Source: QWOP01 sp003669605 (GTDB lineage: Bacteria > Planctomycetota > Planctomycetia > Pirellulales > UBA1268). Taken from it: 64,000 nucleotides of DNA. Position numbers and translations under genes: made by a program. This document shows positions 44,605 through 52,260 of this stretch, in pieces; position 1 is the first letter of the stretch, and each line of letters opens with the position of its first letter. The stretch is taken from NCBI GenBank assembly GCA_947481985.1, contig CANKIK010000005.1, positions 20,800-84,799 of the forward strand. Direction: 5' to 3'. Under the pieces are notes generated by a model. It did not search any database. It was given only the letters and a program-made list of their open reading frames with translations, and was not told where the DNA came from.

Positions 44605-47385
44605 TCAGCGGGTGTGGCCGTCGACGGTGAGTCGGACGTGTTCGATGTCCCAAGTACTGCTGAGCGATGAGTCGGACATGGCGGAGTCGAAGTCAGACCC
44701 CTCGCCTTTCGCGACTGCGGCACGCTCCTTGGCGGTGGCACTGACGGTGATCGTGATCGGCACGGCGCCGCCAGCATCAAGGGCCAGTTCGGCGGCGCCC
44801 ACATCGATCTGGTAGGTGCCGTTGGGTTCGGCCACCTTGAGAAGTGACACCGGCTGACCTTCGCGGAAAGCTCCTACCTCCAACTCCCGTGAGGGGGCGT
44901 TGACGCGGAGAGTGAGTTGCCCCGAGTCGAGCCGACAGGGGAGGACCGAATCGGGGAGCAGGAATCGCAGTTGCGTGGTGGTGGGGGTCGTGAGTCCCTT
45001 GACCCATTCGCCGCGGCGGAGATCGAAGGCGTTTGACCGCCCCTGCGTCCCGTCACCGAGGCGGATCGGCAGGAAGTTTGGCGGGATGCGAAACGGCGAA
45101 CCTGCGGGGGTGCGTTCGAAGTGCAGTGGCGCCAGCGCCAAAATTGAGGAGCGCTCCGCGAATCCCGTGGGGGCGTCCCATCCGGCGTCTGCGGAGAAGT
45201 CGCACCAACCGAGGAACCAAGGGCGCCGGCGGAGGGCCAAGACGCCTTCGATGCCGGCCGGTGATTGGCCCCGGGGGCGCCCCGATTCCCGGAGCAGTTG
45301 CGCCGGCGACAAGAGGAGGCGACGAACAGTCTCCTGCCGCCACCGGGCGTCATCGGAGAGGATTGCCGCCGGGTTGTACTGTTCGGGCGCCATCAGACTC
45401 GTGATGCCTGCCGTGAAGGTGCCGTCGGCCGCGAGTTGAACTGCCAGTGCCGGTCCAGGCATGCCGACGATCGACGGATCGCGGAGATTGCTCACCGGAC
45501 CGCCTTCAAAACGCCCCTCGAGCCCGGCCGGACCGAAGCGACCGTTGACCACCAAGCCGGGGATGATGGTCCCGGCCCCACGGATCACCAATCGTTCGAC
45601 GCTCCCGGCGTGGGTGGTGGTGTTCTGCGTCGTCTCCACGTCGTCGTCGAGCCAGACGATCCGCTCGCCGTTGGTTCCCTGTGCCGCATCGGGGAGGACC
45701 CAGGTGCGCTGGCGACCGGCCCAAGCGACCGGCCGCGTTTGCTGGTCAAAGACAGCGGCGTTGCTGTCGAAGAGCGCTTCACCGGTGGCCGGTTCCAGAC
45801 GGAGGAGCGTGGCGGCGGCGATTGTGGGGGCCACACGCCGCGAATTGGCAGCACCGACCAGGCCAAGCAGCGCCGCGGCAGTGAGGCTCGCTGCCGGCAC
45901 AAACCAGGCCAGATTGTCGAGGCAGCGGCGCGATCCCCATAGCAGTCCGGCTCCCAGGAGCGCTGCGCAGAACGCGCCGAGGACCGAGCCGGCGAGCAGT
46001 CGCGACGGCGTGGCGTAGCCGATTTGCTGCTCGAGCGATTTCTGAAACCGACCGGCATCGAGCCGTTCGGGGCGACCGGCCAGCAAGCGGGCGGCGAGGA
46101 TTCGCAGCGAGTCGGTTGAGGAGGCCCCGTCAGCAGCCAGCCAGCCGCGCGGCCCGAGTGTTGTCAGCAACACATCCCCCTGACCACAGCGGACCCAGAT
46201 TGCCGCCGGCCAGCCATTGACCGTGGCGGGGACGTCGGGGTGCGAGGTCAGGACCCGCACCATCTCGATCGGCTGTTCGTGGTCGCCGTCGTCGCTGGCT
46301 TCCATGCCGTTGTCGCGGTCGCGGGTGTGGATGGTGTAGCGGTCGAGTGCCACCCGGTCGACGTACTCAACGCCGCAGTCATGCCCCAGGATCGCCGCCA
46401 AGGTCTCCGGTTGCACGCTCTCAAGCGCGATCCAGAGTCGCCCGCCGTCGTGCACCCAGTGGCGGAGCGTTGCCAAGCCGGCGGTGTCGTTCTTCAGCCG
46501 GTCTGTCGCCAAGAGGATGGTGTCCCAGCCGCGGTGGGCAGCATGCCAGGGAGCGAGAAAATCGCTCACCATCTCCGGCGACGTGGTGTTGAGCCCCCGG
46601 GTGGAGCGGGCCGCGGCCAGGGCCGCCGGCCAGTCGTGACGCTGTTGGGTCTCTGCCGAAGTTGGGGAGAGCAGCGGTTTGGGGAGAAAGAACGTGGAAC
46701 GAACCGGATCGTGGCTGATGCGGAGCACCGACGAACTGGTGAGCCCCTCACCTTCGGCACGGGTGAGGATCTCCCGGTCCGCCGCAGCGTCAAACACCAG
46801 CGTCGAATACTCAACCGATCCCGACTCCGTGGGAATCTCTGGAGGAACTGCGATCGGCAGCCACGTGGAGCGGTCGCTCCGAGCCGGGACCCACATCCGC
46901 CGGCCGAATTGCCGCTTGCCACCCTCAAACAGCACCGCCACCAGGGCCTCCTGGTCCTCATCGGTGGGGTTGGTGGCGCGAACGCTGAGCGTCGACCATT
47001 CGCCCGGCTTGTGCTGCTGGAGGGAACTGGTGTGGACTTCCAATCGCGGTGGCGGCGGAGGCCCTCGATCGACGCCAACTGGTGCCGGGTTGGAATCGGT
47101 GGCTGGTGCCGAAGCAGGGACTGCCGGTGGCGCTCCCCCGGCAGTGACTCCGCCTGGCGGTCCGCCCGGACGTCCACCTGGCGGGCCACTTGGCGGTCCA
47201 CTTGGCGGTCCACTTGGCGGGCCACCTGGCGGGCCACCTGGACGTCCACCTGGCGGTCCGTTCGGTGGCTGGGCAAGCGATGCCCCTTGGAGAGCGAACA
47301 AGAGCACGCACAGCGCGAGCATCGTTGAGGTGAGTGACGCCATACGCATCAGCCAAGCCTTGGAATACCGTGGGGGAAATCGCAT
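44605..47385 (-). CDS. Large exported membrane-anchored protein with collagen-like tract
   Basis: A 926-residue protein of unknown function. The start codon directly follows the stop of the DUF1080 gene (TAG-ATG). A signal peptide (LALCVLLFALQGASLA) is near residue 15-38. A collagen-like Gly-Pro-Pro tract with G-G-R-P inserts spans residues about 40-80. The main domain of about 380 residues includes TILLATDRLKNDTAGLATL and DVLLTTLGPRGWLAADG, which could be a Rossmann-like or DUF4350-like part. Two or three transmembrane helices near residues 465-525 (LLAGSVLGAFCAALLGAGLL) precede a C-terminal beta-rich half. Such proteins often accompany ABC-2 exporters, as in gliding-type systems, but no specific family is certain. 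Confidence 0.65.
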   Translation of the reverse strand: MRFPPRYSKAWLMRMASLTSTMLALCVLLFALQGASLAQPPNGPPGGRPGGPPGGPPSGPPSGPPSGPPGGRPGGPPGGVTAGGAPPAVPASAPATDSNPAPVGVDRGPPPPPRLEVHTSSLQQHKPGEWSTLSVRATNPTDEDQEALVAVLFEGGKRQFGRRMWVPARSDRSTWLPIAVPPEIPTESGSVEYSTLVFDAAADREILTRAEGEGLTSSSVLRISHDPVRSTFFLPKPLLSPTSAETQQRHDWPAALAAARSTRGLNTTSPEMVSDFLAPWHAAHRGWDTILLATDRLKNDTAGLATLRHWVHDGGRLWIALESVQPETLAAILGHDCGVEYVDRVALDRYTIHTRDRDNGMEASDDGDHEQPIEMVRVLTSHPDVPATVNGWPAAIWVRCGQGDVLLTTLGPRGWLAADGASSTDSLRILAARLLAGRPERLDAGRFQKSLEQQIGYATPSRLLAGSVLGAFCAALLGAGLLWGSRRCLDNLAWFVPAASLTAAALLGLVGAANSRRVAPTIAAATLLRLEPATGEALFDSNAAVFDQQTRPVAWAGRQRTWVLPDAAQGTNGERIVWLDDDVETTQNTTTHAGSVERLVIRGAGTIIPGLVVNGRFGPAGLEGRFEGGPVSNLRDPSIVGMPGPALAVQLAADGTFTAGITSLMAPEQYNPAAILSDDARWRQETVRRLLLSPAQLLRESGRPRGQSPAGIEGVLALRRRPWFLGWCDFSADAGWDAPTGFAERSSILALAPLHFERTPAGSPFRIPPNFLPIRLGDGTQGRSNAFDLRRGEWVKGLTTPTTTQLRFLLPDSVLPCRLDSGQLTLRVNAPSRELEVGAFREGQPVSLLKVAEPNGTYQIDVGAAELALDAGGAVPITITVSATAKERAAVAKGEGSDFDSAMSDSSLSSTWDIEHVRLTVDGHTR
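47160..47265 (-). repeat. Gly-Pro-Pro-encoding repeats in the large exported protein gene
   Basis: The 12-base unit GGCGGTCCACTT and close variants recur in tandem, encoding the collagen-like tract. Length variation by slippage between strains is plausible. Confidence 0.75.
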
Positions 47386-48216
47386 CTACGGCAACTCCCG
47401 GATACGAATGTCGCGGAACTCCGCCCACATTGGGCGGCCGGCGTGCAATTGCAGGGCGAGGATTCCGGAAGTCAGGGCCAGCGTCCTGTCGGCATCGGTG
47501 AAGTCGAGGATCAACCGGCCGTTGAGGAAGTGACGGATCCGCTGCCCCTCGGCGACGATCACCACGTCGTTAAAGTCGTCGATCCGGAAAAGGGTCTCAA
47601 ACTCTGCCTGATCGATGAACGTGGCTTCGACCTTCTTTTCTCCAGCCGCCCAGGTGGCTTGCTCGCCCACGAGGCACAGCCGTCCCCGTTTTCCCCCTTC
47701 GTCGTAGATGAAGCCCGCCACATTGGGGAGGGTCTGCTCGTTGCGAACCTCGTGCTGGTAGCCGCGGACCACCCAAGCGTTGGGAACGGGCCCATCGGTG
47801 ATGTGCCGAGAGCGGTACTGGATGCCGGAATTGTTGTCGGCTGAACAACGAAACGAGAGCCGCAGTTCGAAGTCGGCCAGCGTCGCATCGCGGCAGATCA
47901 AGAACGTGTTGCCGTTGGCGACATGCTGAAGGGTGGTTTCGCCGCGAATGACGCCGTCGCGGACGCTCCACAGCCGAGCGTCGCCGTCCCAGCCGTTGAG
48001 GTCGCGGCCGTTGAAGAGCCGACGCATGCCGGGTTGTTCATCGGGTTGGGATTGCGGTTCTCCGGCAGCCAGAGCCAGAGGGCACAGGGGCATGGAGAAG
48101 AGTGCAATCAGCAGACAAGCAATCGGGAGCGACACCCCGACAACGCTCGCGCCACGGAGTGTGGTGGAGAAGAACCGCCCGAACGTGCTCGTCACAGGCA
48201 TGCTGGACTCAGGCAT
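47386..48216 (-). CDS. DUF1080 (3-keto-disaccharide hydrolase-like) protein
   Basis: Exported concanavalin-like fold protein, 276 residues when started at ATG 48216 (ATG 48201 is equally possible). A hydrophobic signal lies near residues 25-48. The DUF1080 hallmarks follow: LFNGRDLNGWDG at the start of the domain, GVIRGE, NTFLICRDATLADFELRLSF, NNSGIQYRS, YQHEVRNE, and the C-terminal GILALQLHAGRPMWAEFRDI. Related proteins hydrolyse 3-keto-glycosides, but the function of this member is inferred. It heads the five-gene minus-strand run and its stop abuts the next start. The upstream region is divergent to the metallohydrolase pair. Confidence 0.88.
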   Translation of the reverse strand: MPESSMPVTSTFGRFFSTTLRGASVVGVSLPIACLLIALFSMPLCPLALAAGEPQSQPDEQPGMRRLFNGRDLNGWDGDARLWSVRDGVIRGETTLQHVANGNTFLICRDATLADFELRLSFRCSADNNSGIQYRSRHITDGPVPNAWVVRGYQHEVRNEQTLPNVAGFIYDEGGKRGRLCLVGEQATWAAGEKKVEATFIDQAEFETLFRIDDFNDVVIVAEGQRIRHFLNGRLILDFTDADRTLALTSGILALQLHAGRPMWAEFRDIRIRELP

Positions 48217-48449
48217 GGGTGGATGAACTGCGGCAGGAATACCCGATCCGGCCCTCCCCCGTCGACGCTCGCTTGCCAGAGCCGGTTGGCCCGCATGATA
48301 GACGATTCGCTCGCCGCTGCGAGTGCCCTGGCAAGGGATTCTCTTCGAGGTGGGACGCTGCGTGGAAATCCGGGACAGCGATAGACTTGGTGTCTCGAGG
48401 TCTGGCGACACAGGTTGCCTGGGGTTTTCTTTCGGGAAGGAACGAATCG

Positions 48450-50870
48450 ATGCGTGTGGCGAGCCTTGTGGGGGGTGGAACGCTCTGGCGGGGGCTGCTT
48501 TGTCTGGCGGCGTCTTTACCGCTGGCGGATCGATCGAGCGGGAGTTGGGCCGCGGAGCCGCTGGCCGGGTTTTTGGCAGTCGATCGGGTGGAGCCGCAGC
48601 CGTTGGCCGCTGCCACAGCGCGGCTCATCGAAGGCCTCGACGTGGTCGGGGCCCCACTTGGCGCTGCCGCGAAAGCGGCGCTTCAAGCCGCCCGGTCAGA
48701 GCCGGACGCTGCCCGAGCGACTGCCGCCATCCAGGCGGTGCTCGATCCGCTGTGCGTGGCCGGCGTGTTGATCAATGCCGAGAGCCGGGTGTCGGTGGTC
48801 GAGGGGCCTGCCGCCAAGCAACTTATCCAGCAGGGCTGGACGACGTTCCTCGTCAAGGTTCACAACCTCGCCGGGATCACGCCCCAGTTGCGGATCGAGG
48901 GGCCAAACCTGCTGCCGATGGTGAAGCGGAGCACGGGGAAGCCAGACCCGAATATCGAGATCACGCCGGCCGATGCCCGCGACCGCTGGCTCGATGCCAC
49001 GTTCTTCACCAACCCGCCACTCACCGCAGCGCTTTGCGGATTGGAACTTGAATACCGCATCCTCCAGCTTCATAGCCGTGACGCCGGCAAGCGGGAGGCA
49101 CAGCTGGGGTTCAACGTCGGCCAGGGAACGCAGGATCTGGCCTTTCGGGCGACCGTTGCGATTCTCTTTGACTGCCTCCCCGCGGTGGAGGTAACGCTCG
49201 GCGTCCGCGATCACGACGACACGCCGACGACCGCCTCCTTCGTGTTCCGCGATCGGTTTGGCCGCGTCCACCCCAACCCCGCCCGGCGATTGGCTCCCGA
49301 TTTCTTCTTTCACGACCAGGTTTACCGGGCCGACGGCGAATCGATCGTCCTCCCTCCGGGTGACTATTCCGTCGAGCTTTCCCGCGGGCCGGAATACCGA
49401 GTGACGACGCGCTCGATCACGATCCCCACCGGCGTGGCAACTCACCGCGAGGAGTTCCGGCTCGAGCGTTGGATCCAGCCCTCGCGACGCCGCTGGTTTT
49501 CCGGCGACCATCATGTCCATGCCGCAGGTTGTGCCCACTATGAGAATCCCACGGCCGGCGTCGGCCCCGCCGACATGATGCGGCACATTGTCGGAGAGAA
49601 TCTCGACGTCGGCTGCATCCTCTCCTGGGGGCCGTGCTGGTATGTCCAGAAGCAGCATTTCGAGGGGCGGACATCGGCTCTCTCCACCCCCGATACCTTG
49701 ATGCGCTACGACGTGGAGGTGAGCGGATTCCCGTCGTCGCACGCCGGTCACCTCTGCTTGCTGCGGCTTACCGAAGACGACTATCCAGGGACAACGCTCA
49801 TCGAGGAGTGGCCGAGTTGGACGCAGCCGGTGCTCGCCTGGGGCAAAGAGCAGGGGGGTGTCGTGGGCTATAGCCATTCCGGCTGGGGACTTGAGCTTCC
49901 CGACGTCATGCCGGGTGGGGGACGGGAGTTTCGTGGACAGAAGCCGTCCGGCCAGTGGCAGGGAAAGGCCGCGGCCTTGCTCCCCGACCTCGCCATGCCC
50001 CGTTTCGACGGCATTGGTGCCAATGAATACGTCGTCACCGCAGCGACCGGCGTGTGCGACTTCCTCTCCGCCGTCGACACCCCGGCGGTGTGGGAGCTCA
50101 ATGTTTGGTACCACACCCTCAATTGCGGCCTCACCCCGCGGATCAGCGGCGAGACCGACTTCCCCTGTATCTACGGCGATAAGGTGGGGTTGGGACGGAT
50201 TTACGTGAAGCTCGACGAGGGGCAACCGCTCGACTTCGATGCTTGGGTAAAGGGAGTCAAGGAGGGGCGGAGTTACTGCGGCGACGGGCTGTCGCATGTT
50301 CTCGAATTCAACGTTGATCACGTCGCCGTCGGCGAGCCGGGGGATGGGGGAAAGACGAGCACGCGCGTCCTCGACGCCCCCGGCACGGTGACGGTGGCCT
50401 TTGATGTCGCGGGCTTGCTGGCCGACGCGAAGCCGACTCAGGCGACGGAGGCAATCCGCTCCCGCCGCCTCGACGAGAAGCCCTACTGGCACCTCGAACG
50501 CGCCCGCGTCGGCGACACGCGGCAGGTGCCGGTCGAGGTGATCGTCAACGGCAAGCCGGTAATCACGCACATCATCGAGGCCGACGGCAATCTCGAGGAA
50601 CTGGCCTTCCGCGTTGACATCGAACAATCGAGTTGGGTAGCGATCCGGATTTTTCCCAGCGTCCACACCAACCCCGTGTGGGTCGAGGTGGCGGGGAAGC
50701 CTGTCCGTGCCAGCCGGGGAAGCGCGGCGTGGTGCCGCGCCGCGGTCGATGTCTGCTGGAAGGCGAAGATGGGACAGATCCGCGAAGCGGAGCGAGCAGA
50801 GGCCCAGGCAGCCTATGACGAAGCGCGGCGGTTTTATGATGCGGCGGTCGCGGAGGCGACGGTGGAATGA
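48450..50870 (+). CDS. CehA/McbA-family metallohydrolase, exported
   Basis: A large (806 residue) exported protein with a C-terminal PHP/amidohydrolase-like region. ATG 48450 is preceded by GGAAGG about nine bases upstream; the frame is open before it. The signal peptide ends near residue 36. An N-terminal helical part and a beta-sandwich region (to about residue 345) lead into the metal motif FSGDHHVHAAGC near residue 352. Further conserved segments are NLDVGCILSWGPCWYV, GGVVGYSHSGWGLELP, and GLGRIYVKLDEGQPLD. CehA was described as a carbaryl hydrolase; substrate here is unknown. The stop overlaps the next gene by four bases. Confidence 0.8.
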   Translation: MRVASLVGGGTLWRGLLCLAASLPLADRSSGSWAAEPLAGFLAVDRVEPQPLAAATARLIEGLDVVGAPLGAAAKAALQAARSEPDAARATAAIQAVLDPLCVAGVLINAESRVSVVEGPAAKQLIQQGWTTFLVKVHNLAGITPQLRIEGPNLLPMVKRSTGKPDPNIEITPADARDRWLDATFFTNPPLTAALCGLELEYRILQLHSRDAGKREAQLGFNVGQGTQDLAFRATVAILFDCLPAVEVTLGVRDHDDTPTTASFVFRDRFGRVHPNPARRLAPDFFFHDQVYRADGESIVLPPGDYSVELSRGPEYRVTTRSITIPTGVATHREEFRLERWIQPSRRRWFSGDHHVHAAGCAHYENPTAGVGPADMMRHIVGENLDVGCILSWGPCWYVQKQHFEGRTSALSTPDTLMRYDVEVSGFPSSHAGHLCLLRLTEDDYPGTTLIEEWPSWTQPVLAWGKEQGGVVGYSHSGWGLELPDVMPGGGREFRGQKPSGQWQGKAAALLPDLAMPRFDGIGANEYVVTAATGVCDFLSAVDTPAVWELNVWYHTLNCGLTPRISGETDFPCIYGDKVGLGRIYVKLDEGQPLDFDAWVKGVKEGRSYCGDGLSHVLEFNVDHVAVGEPGDGGKTSTRVLDAPGTVTVAFDVAGLLADAKPTQATEAIRSRRLDEKPYWHLERARVGDTRQVPVEVIVNGKPVITHIIEADGNLEELAFRVDIEQSSWVAIRIFPSVHTNPVWVEVAGKPVRASRGSAAWCRAAVDVCWKAKMGQIREAERAEAQAAYDEARRFYDAAVAEATVE

Positions 50871-52222
50871 ACCAGATTGTCACGCTGGGACGAGGAGTGA
50901 TGACAGGTTCGCTGGTCTGGCCGGCGCTGGTCGTGTGCCTGGTGGCGTGGCACTTTCGTATCGGAGCTTGGGCAGAAGACGCGATCGACCGGCTCACGCC
51001 TTCAAAGGTGGCGGCGGTTCATGCGGCCGTCGAGGAGTTCGCCGCGACGCGGTCGACGCGCCAGCGGCCGGGGCCGTTTCATGAATACCGCTGCAATCTC
51101 CATGTTCATTCGGCCTTTTCGCACGACAGCCGGGGGACGATCGAGGAGATCGTGGCGGCGGCGAAGCGAGCGGGTACCGACGCGATCCTCTTCACCGAGC
51201 ATCCGGCCGATGACTACGACTTCGTCGCCGATGGCCATGCGGGATTCGTCGACGGCGTGCTCCTTGTGCCGGGGGCGGAGACGAAAGGGGTGCTCGTGTT
51301 TCCGCGCGACCCGGTGGCAGAGCATGGGGCACTCGAACCGCAGGATCTCGTGCGGCGCGTGCGGGCCCGCGACGGAATGAGTTTCCTCTCGCACCTCGAG
51401 GAGCGGATGGATTGGCAACTCGACAGTCTCACCGGCTGCGAGATCTACAACACCCACGCCGACGCCAAGGAGGAGACGCGGCTCTTCTCCCTGATGAAAA
51501 ACCCGCTCTGGCTGCTGCAGGTGAAGGTGCTGCTCGATCGTTATCCGCAGGAGGCCCTCGCCGCGCTCTTTGATTATCCGGCCGAGTACCTGAAGCGGTT
51601 TGACGAGCTCTGTGCGCACGCTCCCCACACCGGCATCTCGGCCAACGATGCCCACCAGAATGTCGGCTTGCGGATCACGCTTCTCGAAGGGGGGAAGGTC
51701 CGCGTGGCAAGTGCCCTCGACGAGGAGCTGACAATCCTCGACCGGGCGCTGGTGGCGGCGTTTATTCCGATCCCGGACGACGCCGAGCCGGGCGACCTCG
51801 TCTTCAGCCTCCAGCTCGATCCCTACCAGCAGAGCCTGCGGCATGTGGCCACGCATCTCCTCGCCATGGAGCTCTCACGCGATGGTATTCAGGAGGCGCT
51901 CGTCGCCGGGCGGGCGTTCGTGGCCTTCGATTGGATCGCCGACGCCAGGGGGTTTGAGTTTGTCGCCGACGATGGCGATGGCCGGCACGAGATGGGGAGC
52001 CGGTTGCCGCTCGATCCGGCCCTGACGCTCCGCGGCTGGGCGCCCCTCGCTGGCCAGTGGAAGGTTTTCAATCGGGGGCAGCTCGTCCACGAGGCCAGCG
52101 GCGACGAGTTTTCCTACAGGCCCTGCGGCGTGGGCAACCATCGTGTGGAATTATGGCTCGATGTTGCGGGGCGGTCCCTGCCGTGGGTGCTCTCCAATCC
52201 GATGTATGTCGTCGACCGCTGA
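50867..52222 (+). CDS. PHP-domain metal-dependent phosphoesterase-like protein, exported
   Basis: A 451-residue protein with an N-terminal signal/anchor (about residues 12-36) and a PHP domain. Motifs are CNLHVHSAFSHDSRG (His79, His81), LFTEHPADDYDF, SFLSHLEERMDW and ISANDAHQN near residue 260. The C-terminal 110 residues form a beta-rich region ending WVLSNPMYVVDR. PHP enzymes use three metals for phosphoester or related hydrolysis; the substrate is unknown. It is coupled by ATGA to the CehA-like gene, so the two probably form one unit. zwf begins 38 bases after its stop. Confidence 0.82.
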   Translation: MNQIVTLGRGVMTGSLVWPALVVCLVAWHFRIGAWAEDAIDRLTPSKVAAVHAAVEEFAATRSTRQRPGPFHEYRCNLHVHSAFSHDSRGTIEEIVAAAKRAGTDAILFTEHPADDYDFVADGHAGFVDGVLLVPGAETKGVLVFPRDPVAEHGALEPQDLVRRVRARDGMSFLSHLEERMDWQLDSLTGCEIYNTHADAKEETRLFSLMKNPLWLLQVKVLLDRYPQEALAALFDYPAEYLKRFDELCAHAPHTGISANDAHQNVGLRITLLEGGKVRVASALDEELTILDRALVAAFIPIPDDAEPGDLVFSLQLDPYQQSLRHVATHLLAMELSRDGIQEALVAGRAFVAFDWIADARGFEFVADDGDGRHEMGSRLPLDPALTLRGWAPLAGQWKVFNRGQLVHEASGDEFSYRPCGVGNHRVELWLDVAGRSLPWVLSNPMYVVDR

Positions 52223-52260
52223 AGGCAGTCAATATCCCTCTCTTTTCGAGGTTCCTTTCT

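Noticed and set aside
48696..50666. A 656-codon open frame on the minus strand opposite the CehA-like gene
   Set aside because: High-GC genes with C/G-biased third positions leave the antisense frame free of stops. The plus-strand protein has a signal peptide and recognisable family motifs; the antisense text has none.
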